From contig JAKSML010000005.1 of NCBI GenBank assembly GCA_024400665.1, positions 1 to 64,000 of the forward strand: a stretch of DNA of 64,000 nt, read 5' to 3'. Numbering within the stretch: position 1 is the stretch's first letter; the number at the start of each line of letters is the position of its first letter. Made by a program: the position numbers and the translations under genes. The DNA is from Bacteroidales bacterium. GTDB taxonomy: Bacteria; Bacteroidota; Bacteroidia; Bacteroidales; P3. The notes beneath the pieces were generated by a model. That model saw only the letters and a list, made by a program, of their open reading frames with translations. It was not told where the DNA came from and did no database searches. Shown one piece after another: positions 49,724-59,423 of the stretch.

Positions 49724-52700
49724 TTAGAAGCTATACAGTAACTGAAGCATGATATAACGAGGAGAGGTGTACTTCCAACCACTATAGAGGCTGATTGCAT
49801 ACAGGTCTCTGAAGGACTGAGCATCAAGATAGCTGTTGATGACAGTCTGGGTTTCAGGATCAGTCAGATAACCATCGTCTTCAGGATTGCCAGTAACGGG
49901 ATAGACGTCAGCAACGTTGCGGATGTCGAAGACATTGTTGATATTCAGGATAATCGAGAAATCCGTGACGCGCTTTTTAACCTTGATGGGGAAAGACTTG
50001 TCGAACTGGAGGTTGCAGAAGAAGCTCCAGGGCAGACGAGCACCATTGTAGCTACCCACGATAGTAGGCTGGTTGTGGCTGAACAGACGGGTGTAGGGAC
50101 GACCAGACTGAGCGATAGCCTGCAGATGGACACCAAAGTTCTGGAGAATCTTGATATTCTTGGAGGTGAGTTCGCCAGTCTCCTTGTCTTTAACAGCGCG
50201 CTTGATGACGGGACCGTTGTACTGGTCACCACCAAGATAACGGAAGTCTAAGTCAGCCTTGAACTCATGGCGACGGTCATCGTCAATAGGATTGAGCATC
50301 TTCAGGGTGGTGTAACCTTCCTTGATCAACTCAGTCATGGTACCACTGGGAAGACCTGTGCCTTCTGCATACTGAAGCGTGTAGTTAGCAGAAATACGGA
50401 TGTTCTTGGACTGACGGAGGTCGTAGCTCAAAGTGAGACCCTTAATGGTCTTAAAGTCGAGGTTGTCATAAGAATAGTAGTTCTGGTTAGGATCAGCACC
50501 TGCATACTGAACAAGCTGAATCAGGTCGCGGGTCTCTTTGTAGTAGGCAGCGATGCTGATAGCGGAGTTCTTATTCAGAGCCTGCTCAAAGTCGAGTTCG
50601 TAGTTGGTGATACGTTCGGGCTTCAAGTTAGGATTGGAGACAGCGGAAATCTGACTCATATAGAGGTAGCTGAGGTAGTTGGCCTGCCAAGAGCTGGAAG
50701 GACGACGGGAGATAATGTCGTAAGAAGCCTTGAACTGGGACATTTCACCAACGGGGAAGGAGAATGCGATACGAGGCATGACAACGACCTGGGGTTTGTA
50801 GTCAGTGAAAGCGCTGGAGGAGACATTGTTGCTGTTGAGTGCCTGCTGACCATCAGGAGTACGATAAGGAGTGGGCTTACCAGACTTACCAGCAAGAGCG
50901 CTGGGGCTGTTCACGCCAACACCATTAGCGTCATACCAGTTGGAACCGGAACGATAGCCATAGATGGTGGGAGCCTCTGCATCGGCAGCATCAACATAAA
51001 CCGTCCAGTCATCACCAGCACCAGCATAGATGTCGCCCTGATAGTTGGCCTTGCCATTTCTGAGGTCGCCAACAGTGTAGGAATCATACAGGAGGTAGGG
51101 GTCTTTCAAGACCATCTGCTCAGCGTCGAAGATATCGACACGGACACCGATGTTGAAGATAAGGTCGGATACATAGAACTGATCCTGGATGTAGCCAGCC
51201 ATATAGGTGGGATGGAAAGAGGGAAGATAACGGTACTTGGGATCCTGAGGATTGTAGAAATCATCCAGGCTCCAGTTTGCGCTGTTGTATTTCTTACCAG
51301 TGTGGTCGTAGCCATAGTAGGATACAAGAGAGTTGCTGTTGTTGAAGAGTTCGTCAGCGGAGAACATCTCGATACCGCCAGCCTTGACATAGTCTTCGGG
51401 AGTGTAACGGTCAACATCGAGATAGGTTCTTTCACCCTCATAGGAGCCAGACCAGCCGAGGTAGTCGCGCATAGCTCTGTCGAAATAGGACTGAGCATCG
51501 GGATTATACAGGCGGTCATAATCGACATAGAGGTTAGCACCTTCCCAACGGAAATGGGGATTATCGAGGTCCATCTGGGTGATGTGGCGGTTGGCATTCT
51601 GACGCATAATGGTCCAAAGAGAAGTAGCGCCTAAGCTGTATGAAGAATTGTCAACGCGGTCATACTGGAAGCCCATTTCGAGGGAGTGATCCTTGATATC
51701 AGCCTTGGCCATAGCCGAGACATAGATATACTGATTTCTGCCATAACCAAGGGAACCATCCTGAACGCCGACGTTGTTAAGACCATAGATGCCGCCAGGG
51801 AGGTCGCCATTGGCAAGGCCTTTGAAGTAACGAAGGTTGTCAATATTTGTAAGGCTGGTAGCAACCTCGGGGATGTTAAGGAGCTGGAGGTTGTAGTTGG
51901 CCAGCACCTGGTTGGGACCGTAGGGCTCGTAGGTGCTCCAATCAATAATATCATACCAGTTGTTCTGCACGTATGCAGCACGGCTGATGCCCTGATAGTC
52001 GAAAGAAGGATTCAGTTCATAAGTAGGAACCTGGTTGGTTTCGAGACGGCCGTTGTAGCCATACTTGAAAGCATCATTAACCGAGCTACCAAAAACCTCG
52101 TTATAGGTTTTGGAAATGGAGACATCATACATAGCCTTGATGCTATACATGACGTTCTTGATAGCACGCTCGTTGCTGGTAGCACCATCGACATTGTCGG
52201 CGGAAGCTTCAGGCTGAGGATCGGGGAAACGCTGGGTGAGGTCGGCAGTGATGGTGTAGCCCATACCACGGGAAACACTATTAGCACAGCGAGACATGTT
52301 GAGCTGAGTAAGACTCGTGTTAGGAGAGTGGCTGAAGTTGAAGTCGCCAGTCAGAACCAAGTTGGCATAATCTGAGAAGCGGAAATCGAGAGCCAGCTGA
52401 GTGGCGATAGAATAGCTCTGGGTGTTAGGCACGCGGCTTGCATCGCCACTGAAATCCTTCTTGGTGGGGCGTCTTAATTCGACGAAATCATCTCTATAAA
52501 GACCTGTTTCAGCAGTGTAGTTGACGGCACCTGTCACAGGGTCGTAGCTGATAGGAGCCTGCTCGTACTGGCGCACGAGAGCGTCATTAACGACGAGGTA
52601 TTCATGGCCTCTTGCACGATGGAAGGGGTTGTTATTATATGCACCCTGAGCAGTGAAGCGGAAACCTACGACAGAACGTTTGCCCATTTCTTCACCATTC

Positions 52701-53485
52701 TCATCCTTGAGAGAGGCGGTGATAACGGGACCAGTGAGGTAGAGAGAGAGGTAGTTGTAGAGGTTACTGTTGAGAATGGTACGGTAGTTGGCAGAACCGT
52801 GGAACTGGCTCGTTGGCGGTTTGAGCGTGATAATCTGGGTGCCGCCGATAGCCTCACCAATGCTGGCGGGGGTACCACCGAGGATAACCTGGATTTCAGC
52901 AATAGCGTCCTTAGGGACGTTAACGCCGGTACGTTTACGGACACCGCCCACGTTGGTGACCATACCGTCCATACCACGAGCGGTGCTGGTACCACCATCG
53001 TTGTAACCGACACCACCTACGGCAGCCACAATGTTTTCAACAGAGGTACCAGGCATGTGCTTGATATCCTCAGAGCTGATGTGCTTACCAGTGGCAGGGT
53101 CACCGACATCGATGATCAGTTCCTTGTCCGTCTCAACAACGACCTCTTTCAGGGTTGTCGAGCCTGTTGTTAAGTCAATGTTACATACAGAAATACCGGA
53201 TGCTTTTACGTTAAAGCTTTTCCATGTGTAGGAAGTGTAGCCCACACAGGTGACGGTGATGTCGTACTGGCCGACATCGATAGGCTTAATCGTAAAATTA
53301 CCCTCGAAGTCTGTTCGTGTAACCTTGATTTGTTTTCCGTCTTGCATAGCAACGACGTTGGCGAAGGGGACACCCTCTTTGGTCGCCGGATCGGTTACTG
53401 TACCTTTGATTGTACCCTGTGCTAAGACGAAGTTCGCCATCAGCAGCAGACCGATTGTCATTAGTACTTTTCTAAACATAATCAT
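49724..53485 (-). CDS. TonB-dependent receptor with N-terminal carboxypeptidase-like domain
   Basis: 1253 residues. Signal peptide (RKVLMTIGLLLMANFVLAQ), then a carboxypeptidase-regulatory-like domain (GTIKGTVTDPATKEGVPFANVV), a plug domain (LKEVVVETDKELI, MPGTSVENIVAAVGGV, then GVNVPKDAIAEIQVILGGTPA) and a 22-strand-type barrel ending IMLQLLYSF with terminal Phe. Not a SusC: it lacks the SusD neighbour and the usual SusC plug motif. It is likely to import or gate a ligand across the outer membrane using TonB, or to serve as part of a protein-export assembly with its neighbours. Two in-frame ATGs lie two codons apart (53485 and 53479); the first is annotated. Confidence 0.9.
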   Translation of the reverse strand: MIMFRKVLMTIGLLLMANFVLAQGTIKGTVTDPATKEGVPFANVVAMQDGKQIKVTRTDFEGNFTIKPIDVGQYDITVTCVGYTSYTWKSFNVKASGISVCNIDLTTGSTTLKEVVVETDKELIIDVGDPATGKHISSEDIKHMPGTSVENIVAAVGGVGYNDGGTSTARGMDGMVTNVGGVRKRTGVNVPKDAIAEIQVILGGTPASIGEAIGGTQIITLKPPTSQFHGSANYRTILNSNLYNYLSLYLTGPVITASLKDENGEEMGKRSVVGFRFTAQGAYNNNPFHRARGHEYLVVNDALVRQYEQAPISYDPVTGAVNYTAETGLYRDDFVELRRPTKKDFSGDASRVPNTQSYSIATQLALDFRFSDYANLVLTGDFNFSHSPNTSLTQLNMSRCANSVSRGMGYTITADLTQRFPDPQPEASADNVDGATSNERAIKNVMYSIKAMYDVSISKTYNEVFGSSVNDAFKYGYNGRLETNQVPTYELNPSFDYQGISRAAYVQNNWYDIIDWSTYEPYGPNQVLANYNLQLLNIPEVATSLTNIDNLRYFKGLANGDLPGGIYGLNNVGVQDGSLGYGRNQYIYVSAMAKADIKDHSLEMGFQYDRVDNSSYSLGATSLWTIMRQNANRHITQMDLDNPHFRWEGANLYVDYDRLYNPDAQSYFDRAMRDYLGWSGSYEGERTYLDVDRYTPEDYVKAGGIEMFSADELFNNSNSLVSYYGYDHTGKKYNSANWSLDDFYNPQDPKYRYLPSFHPTYMAGYIQDQFYVSDLIFNIGVRVDIFDAEQMVLKDPYLLYDSYTVGDLRNGKANYQGDIYAGAGDDWTVYVDAADAEAPTIYGYRSGSNWYDANGVGVNSPSALAGKSGKPTPYRTPDGQQALNSNNVSSSAFTDYKPQVVVMPRIAFSFPVGEMSQFKASYDIISRRPSSSWQANYLSYLYMSQISAVSNPNLKPERITNYELDFEQALNKNSAISIAAYYKETRDLIQLVQYAGADPNQNYYSYDNLDFKTIKGLTLSYDLRQSKNIRISANYTLQYAEGTGLPSGTMTELIKEGYTTLKMLNPIDDDRRHEFKADLDFRYLGGDQYNGPVIKRAVKDKETGELTSKNIKILQNFGVHLQAIAQSGRPYTRLFSHNQPTIVGSYNGARLPWSFFCNLQFDKSFPIKVKKRVTDFSIILNINNVFDIRNVADVYPVTGNPEDDGYLTDPETQTVINSYLDAQSFRDLYAISLYSGWKYTSPRYIMLQLLYSF

Positions 53486-53513
53486 TTAGGTATTATTACT
53501 ATAAATAAATTAA

Positions 53514-54002
53514 TTAATTTTCGTAGGATGATACCTCATCGAGGTATTTGTTAGTAAGGATTGTCTGATAAATCACAGCCTGTCGGAGGTCGAAGTCGGC
53601 AGCCCCGTTGATGGCGCCATCTTTGCCCTGCGCAGGAGCCTCTTTGGTCCGAGCCTTGGAGCGAGCCTTGGACGGAGCTGAGGCGGAGCTATTGCGGAGC
53701 TTCTCTGTCTCCTCATAGCTGAAGTACGAAGGCTGCTGGCTGGCTGCGGCGAACTGGCTGGAGAAAGCATGCTCAACGGCAGCCTGCTCGCTGTAGTCCT
53801 CCTTCTCTACTGCGTATGGGTCTTCTTCGTCAAAGGCGATGTTGTCGTCGGAGAAGAGCGACTCGAATGTGCCTTCGGGCACATCGTTGGCAGAAGGGGA
53901 GGAATAGTCCTCCGGGGCAGCCTTGGCCTTTGCAGCATTCTTGCTGAAGGACCTAAAGGTGACCCAGAGAACTATTGCCATTATGATGAGGAATGTATTC
54001 AT
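53514..54002 (-). CDS. Small single-pass membrane protein downstream of secDF
   Basis: 162 residues. One N-terminal membrane segment (FLIIMAIVLWVTF), then an acidic, low-complexity, Ala/Ser-rich middle (about 30-130) and a short conserved-looking tail FDLRQAVIYQTILTNKYLD. The tail resembles the end of small Bacteroidota proteins often encoded near sec genes, but I know no function. It is 30 bases after secDF and 28 bases before the TonB receptor on the same strand, so it lies inside the operon. Confidence 0.75.
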   Translation of the reverse strand: MNTFLIIMAIVLWVTFRSFSKNAAKAKAAPEDYSSPSANDVPEGTFESLFSDDNIAFDEEDPYAVEKEDYSEQAAVEHAFSSQFAAASQQPSYFSYEETEKLRNSSASAPSKARSKARTKEAPAQGKDGAINGAADFDLRQAVIYQTILTNKYLDEVSSYEN

Positions 54003-54032
54003 CGTGCGATTATCAGATAGCCGTTACCGTAG

Positions 54033-57000
54033 TTATGCTGCGATTTTCTTGGTCTCCTTCTTGGAGATTTCGTAAACGATGGCGCAGGCGATGCAGACTG
54101 ATGAGAAGACACCGCAGACAACGCCGACGAGGATTGCGAAGATGAAACCACGGATGACCTCACCACCGAAGATGAACATCATCAACAGGGTGAAGAAGGT
54201 GGTACCGCTGGTGTTGATGGTACGAGCCAGGGTGGAGTTGATAGCGTCGTTCATGTGGGTCTTGATATCGCGCTTGGGATAGAGTTTGCGATATTCACGC
54301 ACACGGTCGAAGATAACCACGGTGGCGTTGATGGAGTAGCCGATGACCGTCAGGACTGCGGCGATGAAGGATTGGTCAACATCGAGGTTGAAGGGCAGGA
54401 GGCCGTGGAGCAGTGCGAACATACCGATGACGAGGATGGTATCGTGTGCCAGAGCAGTAACACTACCAACACCGAAGCGCCAGCTCTTGAAGCGGAGGCC
54501 AATATAGACGAACATGACGAGCAGACCGCCGATGACGGCTAAGAATGCGTTGCGGACCAAGTCGTTTGCGATGGTTGCACCAACCTGTTCGGACTGGATG
54601 ATACCAAGAGGATTGGTCTCGGTGCTGCGGAACTCTTCTTCAGTGATAGCGTTAGCGAAGTGGTTTTTGGTGCCTTCATAGAGTTTGTTGACGATTTCTG
54701 CGTTGACAGCTTCACCTTCTTCACCAACTTTGTACTTGGTGGTGATCTTCAACTGAGAGGAGGGACCGTAGGTCTTGACTTCGGGAGCTTCGCCAAAGGC
54801 GGTGTTCAGGTCGGCACGGACATCAACAGCGTTGACGGGCTGGTCGAAGCGGACAACATAGGTGCGGCCACCGGTGAAGTCAATACCCTGGCTGAGGCCA
54901 CGGCCGAAGATGCCGATGAGGCAGATGAGGATGGCTGCGCCAGCGATGCAGTAGAATACTTTGCGCTTGCCGATGAAATCGACATTAGCATTGCGCATGA
55001 AGTTCTCGGAGAAGGGGAAGGAGAAGTTCATCTTCTTCTTGTGGGTCAGCATCCAGTCGATGCAGAGACGAGTGATGAAGATGGAGGTGAAGAGGGAGGT
55101 GGCGATACCGATACAGAGTGTGACGGCGAAGCCCTGGACAGGACCGGAGCCGAACATGATGAGCACAACGCCCAGGAGGAAGGTGGTCACCTGACCATCG
55201 ATGATAGCGGAGTAAGCGTTCTTGAAACCAGCGCTGACGGCATTGACCATGCTGGAGCCAGCGCGAAGTTCTTCCTTGATACGTTCATATATAATAACGT
55301 TACCATCAACTGCCATAGCGAGGGTCAGCACGATACCTGCGATACCAGGCATGGTGAGCACGGAGCCTACAGAGGCAAGAACACCCATCAGGAGGAAGAT
55401 GTTAGTGATAAGAGCGATGGCCGAAACCCAACCGCCACGGTTGTAGAAGACCACCATATAAATAAGTACAATAATAAATGCAAGGATGAAAGAGATGAGA
55501 CCCTTGGTGATGGACTCCTGACCGAGAGAAGGTCCGACCACGGCTTCCTGGACGATGACGGCAGGAGCGGGGAGCTTACCGGACTTGAGGATGTTGGCAA
55601 GGTCCTTAGCCTCTTCGAGGGTGAAGTCGCCAGTGATGGAGGAACGACCGCCAGAGATTTCGCAGTTGACGTTAGGAGCGGAATAGACGAGGTCGTCGAG
55701 GACGATGGCAACGCACTTGCCGATGTTCTCACCAGTGATGCGTTTCCAATCGCGTGCGCCTTCGCTATTCATTGTCATAGAAATCTCATTGCCGCCGGCA
55801 TTGCTGAAGTCCTGACGAGCGTCGGTGATGCAGCCGCCATCGAGAAGAGCGGCACCATTACGGGTAGAGATCTTGATTGCATAGAGCTGATAGAAGTCGG
55901 AGCCATCCTTCATAGGCTTGGCACCCCAGAGGAATTTCACTTTACGGCCATCAATGACCTTCTTATCGAAAGCGAGCTGAATCATGCGGCTGATGGCGTC
56001 ACGATCCTTGGCCTGAGCAACACCTACAACAGGACCAGGGATGAGCTGGCCGTTTTCGGTTGCATAGGGGCGTAAGAGGTTGAAGAGGGGGTGATCCTTG
56101 GCCTGTTTGTCCAAAGAGGCCTGGGCGTCATCGCTGCTGCCATTGCCAAGAGCGTTGAGGAGAGAATCGCCTTCGGCTGCGGCGACCTCGGTCTCAGCGG
56201 CGCTGTCGGCCACTTCGGCAACAACATCGTTAGCGGCTGCTTCAACACCACCGACAGCGGCGATGTATTTGTCAACCTTCTCCATCATCTGGTAGGGGCT
56301 GTTGTTCTGGTCGGCGTTGTCGTAGGTCAGCCAGAATTCCAACTGAGCGGTACCCTGGAGGAGCTTGCGGACACGCTGGGGATCCTTCACGCCGGGAAGT
56401 TCGACAAGGATACGCTCAGAAGCGCTGAGCTGCTGGATGGTGGGCTGAGCCACGCCGAACTTGTCGATACGCTGACGGAGGATCTCGTAAGTACGATCGT
56501 AAGCGCTTGCGGCTTCTTCCTTGACCACCTTGATGACGGCTTCGTTGTCGTCGTTCAGCTTGATGCGGTCACGCAGCTGGGTGTTGAAATAGGAAGCGAG
56601 CTGCACATCGGGGTTAATCTTACGGATGGCATCGTAGAACAGAGAGACGAAGTCACGGTTGGTGGTCTTCTTCTGAGCTGCGAGAGCCTGGTCGATTGCC
56701 TGGTTGAAGGTTGCATCTTCGGTGTGACCAGCGAGGGCGCGGACGACATCGACGGTGGAAACTTCCAGCATCACGTTCATACCGCCCTTCAGGTCAAGGC
56801 CGAGGTTGATTTCGCGAGCCTGGCACTGACGATAGGTGTAGCCGAGATAAACTTTTTCACTTGCCATGGAGTCTAAGTAGTCGGCCTCACGGCTAACTTT
56901 CAAAGAATCGACGAGAGTCTGAACATACAGCTCATCGCCATTGGCTTTTGCGTTGATTAAATTTTGAGTTGATTGACTCTGAACATAGGCGTCGGCCGCT

Positions 57001-57110
57001 GCTTTTGCGCGTTTTTGGATACTGCTTGTCACAAAAGTAAACGATAATTGGTACAAACATACCAACACGAATGCCCATGTAAGAAACTTAATAAGTCCTT
57101 TATTCTGCAT
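54033..57110 (-). CDS. secDF: Fused protein-export subunit SecDF
   Basis: 1025 residues; SecD and SecF in one chain, as usual in Bacteroidota. It uses the proton-motive force to pull exported proteins across the inner membrane after SecA. The SecD part has one N-terminal segment, periplasmic P1 (RIDKFGVAQPTIQQL, ILVELPGVKDPQRVRKLL), and the five-segment bundle with TLAMAVDGNVIIYERIKEEL. The SecF part starts near residue 720 with FIGKRKVF and the conserved GIDFTGGRTYVVRF, followed by its own bundle (NATVVIFDRVREYRKLYP). First gene of the minus-strand run that includes the TonB receptor; promoter at 57158-57187. Confidence 0.97.
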   Translation of the reverse strand: MQNKGLIKFLTWAFVLVCLYQLSFTFVTSSIQKRAKAAADAYVQSQSTQNLINAKANGDELYVQTLVDSLKVSREADYLDSMASEKVYLGYTYRQCQAREINLGLDLKGGMNVMLEVSTVDVVRALAGHTEDATFNQAIDQALAAQKKTTNRDFVSLFYDAIRKINPDVQLASYFNTQLRDRIKLNDDNEAVIKVVKEEAASAYDRTYEILRQRIDKFGVAQPTIQQLSASERILVELPGVKDPQRVRKLLQGTAQLEFWLTYDNADQNNSPYQMMEKVDKYIAAVGGVEAAANDVVAEVADSAAETEVAAAEGDSLLNALGNGSSDDAQASLDKQAKDHPLFNLLRPYATENGQLIPGPVVGVAQAKDRDAISRMIQLAFDKKVIDGRKVKFLWGAKPMKDGSDFYQLYAIKISTRNGAALLDGGCITDARQDFSNAGGNEISMTMNSEGARDWKRITGENIGKCVAIVLDDLVYSAPNVNCEISGGRSSITGDFTLEEAKDLANILKSGKLPAPAVIVQEAVVGPSLGQESITKGLISFILAFIIVLIYMVVFYNRGGWVSAIALITNIFLLMGVLASVGSVLTMPGIAGIVLTLAMAVDGNVIIYERIKEELRAGSSMVNAVSAGFKNAYSAIIDGQVTTFLLGVVLIMFGSGPVQGFAVTLCIGIATSLFTSIFITRLCIDWMLTHKKKMNFSFPFSENFMRNANVDFIGKRKVFYCIAGAAILICLIGIFGRGLSQGIDFTGGRTYVVRFDQPVNAVDVRADLNTAFGEAPEVKTYGPSSQLKITTKYKVGEEGEAVNAEIVNKLYEGTKNHFANAITEEEFRSTETNPLGIIQSEQVGATIANDLVRNAFLAVIGGLLVMFVYIGLRFKSWRFGVGSVTALAHDTILVIGMFALLHGLLPFNLDVDQSFIAAVLTVIGYSINATVVIFDRVREYRKLYPKRDIKTHMNDAINSTLARTINTSGTTFFTLLMMFIFGGEVIRGFIFAILVGVVCGVFSSVCIACAIVYEISKKETKKIAA

Positions 57111-57157
57111 ATCTTACGTATTAAAGTTTTATATAGTTAATTCTCTTTTTGAACATG

Positions 57158-57187
57158 CAAAGATAAGAAATTTTATCGATACAACAA
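57158..57187 (-). promoter_or_regulatory. Promoter of secDF
   Basis: Minus strand TTG (57187-57185), 19-base spacer, TATCTTTG (57165-57158). It lies back to back with the radC promoter. Confidence 0.75.
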
Positions 57188-57208
57188 CGTTTTCTCAAAA
57201 AAAATATG

Positions 57209-57216
57209 TATTTTTG
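57209..57216 (+). promoter_or_regulatory. -7 promoter element of radC
   Basis: TATTTTTG, 15 bases before ATG 57232. Its upstream region overlaps the secDF promoter. Confidence 0.6.
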
Positions 57217-57231
57217 CAAAAAATATATCTT

Positions 57232-57966
57232 ATGAACAGCGATAACGAAACCCAATTTGGCAGCAATATACCCATCACACAATGGGCCGAAGAAGACCGT
57301 CCGAGAGAGAAAATGATCGCCCAAGGCAAGAAGAGTCTCACCGACAGCGAGCTCATCGCCATACTCCTCCGCACAGGGGTCAGAGGGGCAAGCGCCATCG
57401 ACCTCGCCAAGCAACTCCTCATCCGCGCAAACGGCCGTCTAAGCAACCTTTCGCGCCTTGAAGTGAGCGAGCTCCAAAGCAACATCTGCGGACTTGGAGA
57501 AGCCAAAGCCGTGACCGTCCTCGCCGCCCTCGAACTGGGCAACCGCATGCTTCGCGAAAGCAAGGACGCACATGAAGATATCATCAAAAACAGCGACGAC
57601 CTCTTCCACTACATCGCCCCTACCCTCATCGACTTGAATAACGAGGAATTCTGGGCTGTATATCTCAACAACCGCAACAAAGTCGTCAGTATGAGACGCA
57701 TCAGCGCAGGCGGATACACCGAGACTCCTGTTGATATTCGGCAGCTCTTCTGCTACGCGCTGGAAAGCAAGGCTGTGGCCGTCGCTGTGGCACACAACCA
57801 CCCCTCTGGGAACCTCAAGCCAAGCCAAGCCGACAAAGACTTGACGAAGCACATTGACGATGCTGGCAAAATACTAAAAATCAAACTTATCGAACACCTT
57901 ATCGTTGGTATTCGACCTGACGGAAAGCCCGACTATTACAGCTTCAGCGAGTGCGGTCTTTTGTAA
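57232..57966 (+). CDS. radC: RadC-family JAB/MPN-domain protein
   Basis: 244 residues. N-terminal helix-hairpin-helix region (SLTDSELIAILLRTGVRGASAIDLAKQLL ... LGEAKAVTVLAALELGNRM) and a C-terminal JAMM metalloprotease-like domain with AHNHPSGNLKPSQAD (HxHPSGxxxxSxxD). Once linked to DNA repair; the true activity is unknown. The start at 57232 is an ATG just after the promoter; an in-frame TTG at 57214 is inside the -7 box. Its end overlaps the end of folB on the other strand by 23 bases. Confidence 0.93.
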   Translation: MNSDNETQFGSNIPITQWAEEDRPREKMIAQGKKSLTDSELIAILLRTGVRGASAIDLAKQLLIRANGRLSNLSRLEVSELQSNICGLGEAKAVTVLAALELGNRMLRESKDAHEDIIKNSDDLFHYIAPTLIDLNNEEFWAVYLNNRNKVVSMRRISAGGYTETPVDIRQLFCYALESKAVAVAVAHNHPSGNLKPSQADKDLTKHIDDAGKILKIKLIEHLIVGIRPDGKPDYYSFSECGLL

Positions 57967-58306
57967 TCACGACCGACACCGATTCCAGCTGGCCGCCGAG
58001 AGGCGGATTGAGCTTCGACACCTTCACCCTGACGTTCTCTACGGCGGGGTATTCCTCCAATATGGCTTCGCCGATACGGTCGCCCACATGCTCCAAAAGA
58101 TGTGATGGGATTGCCATCTCTCTCTTGACAGTCTGATAGACCTCAAGGTAACTCACTGTGTCGGCAATATCGTCGGACTGCTGCGCCCGAGACGTATCGG
58201 TCTCGAACGCAACATCGACGCGAAAATAGGTGCCTATGGCCTGCTCCTCTGCGAAGCATCCATGGAATGCGTAGAACTGCATTCCGTTTATCGTAATACG
58301 GCTCAT
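57944..58306 (-). CDS. folB: Dihydroneopterin aldolase
   Basis: 120 residues, normal length. Cleaves 7,8-dihydroneopterin to 6-hydroxymethyl-dihydropterin in folate synthesis; forms an octamer. Landmarks are INGMQFYAFHGCFAEEQAIG with the conserved FHG and Glu, a TVSYLEVYQTV segment, and the catalytic-region VRVKVSKLNPPLGG with the conserved Lys. The gene lies 17 bases after pheS on the same strand and convergently overlaps radC by 23 bases. Confidence 0.95.
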   Translation of the reverse strand: MSRITINGMQFYAFHGCFAEEQAIGTYFRVDVAFETDTSRAQQSDDIADTVSYLEVYQTVKREMAIPSHLLEHVGDRIGEAILEEYPAVENVRVKVSKLNPPLGGQLESVSVVITKDRTR

Positions 58307-58323
58307 TGCAACAGGTTATAGCA

Positions 58324-59373
58324 CTACACGATAGCCTCGAACTGCTTCAGGAAGCGGAGGTCGTTCTCGAAGTAGAGACGGAGGTCTCGGATCTGGTACT
58401 TCAGCATGGCCATACGCTCCACACCCATGCCCAGTGCGAAACCGCTATACTCGTTGGGGTCTATGCCGCATGATTTCAGCACGTTGGGATCAACCATACC
58501 GCAGCCTAAAATCTCCAGCCAGCCAGTGCCCTTGCAGATGTTGCAGCCCTTACCGCCGCAGATGCCGCAAGAGATGTCCATCTCAGCCGAAGGCTCAGTG
58601 AAGGGGAAGTAGGAAGGACGCAAGCGAATCTGGGTCTCGGAACCGAACATTTCCTTGGCGAAATAGAGCAGCGTCTGCTTCAAATCGGCAAAAGAGACAT
58701 TCTTGTCAACATACAGAGCCTCAACCTGATGGAATATGCAGTGGGCACGTGCGCTGATGGCCTCGTTACGGAACACGCGGCCAGGAGCGATGATGCGGAT
58801 AGGAGGCTTGTTGTTCTCCATCACACGCACCTGGACAGACGAGGTGTGGGTGCGCAACGCAACCTCTTGCTTGCCCTCCTGCTTCTCGACGAAGAAGGTG
58901 TCCTGCATATCGCGTGCAGGGTGGTCGGGAGGGAAGTTCAGTGCTGAGAAAAGATGCCAGTCATCCTCGATTTCAACCGATTCCGCCACCGTGAAGCCAA
59001 TACGGGCAAAGATGTCGGTAATCTCGTTCATCACCACCGAGAGGACATGGCGGCTGCCCAGCTCCGAGAAGTCGGTCGGCATTGTAAGGTCGCCGGTCTT
59101 GTCCTGCTCCTCGTGTGCCTCCACGAAGGCCTTGAACTCTTCAATCTTATCCATGGCGGCCACTTTTAGCATGTTCAGGGCCTTGCCAAGGTCTTTCTTT
59201 TCCTCGTTCGGCACAGTCTTGAACTGCTCGAAGAGGTCGCTGATAATACCCTTTTTGCCCAGATACTTCACGCGGAAGGCCTCGACCTCTGCGGCTCTGT
59301 CCTGGAAATCTTCAATACGGGTAGCCTGAATATCATTGATATAGGCTTGAATTTGATCTTTCAGTATATTCAT
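58324..59373 (-). CDS. pheS: Phenylalanyl-tRNA synthetase alpha subunit
   Basis: 349 residues. Catalytic subunit of the alpha2-beta2 class II enzyme. An N-terminal coiled coil (about 1-90) precedes motif 2 (LRTHTSSVQVRVM, IIAPGRVFRNEAISARAHCIFHQVEALYV) and motif 3 (YSGFALGMGVERMAMLKYQI). A Cys-rich CGICGGKGCNICKG segment typical of this subunit in Bacteroidota binds near the active site. pheT is not adjacent. No promoter is visible; the 50-base gap from the cyclophilin gene suggests an operon of cyclophilin, pheS and folB. Confidence 0.97.
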   Translation of the reverse strand: MNILKDQIQAYINDIQATRIEDFQDRAAEVEAFRVKYLGKKGIISDLFEQFKTVPNEEKKDLGKALNMLKVAAMDKIEEFKAFVEAHEEQDKTGDLTMPTDFSELGSRHVLSVVMNEITDIFARIGFTVAESVEIEDDWHLFSALNFPPDHPARDMQDTFFVEKQEGKQEVALRTHTSSVQVRVMENNKPPIRIIAPGRVFRNEAISARAHCIFHQVEALYVDKNVSFADLKQTLLYFAKEMFGSETQIRLRPSYFPFTEPSAEMDISCGICGGKGCNICKGTGWLEILGCGMVDPNVLKSCGIDPNEYSGFALGMGVERMAMLKYQIRDLRLYFENDLRFLKQFEAIV

Positions 59374-59423
59374 CTCTTAATAATAGTCTTCTATTTTGAT
59401 ATTGCGACAGGTTTCTCGGCCTA

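Noticed and set aside
49724..53485. SusC-type glycan receptor
   Set aside because: No SusD-like gene follows; the next genes are a giant secreted protein and a PorV-like barrel, so a polysaccharide utilisation locus is not supported.
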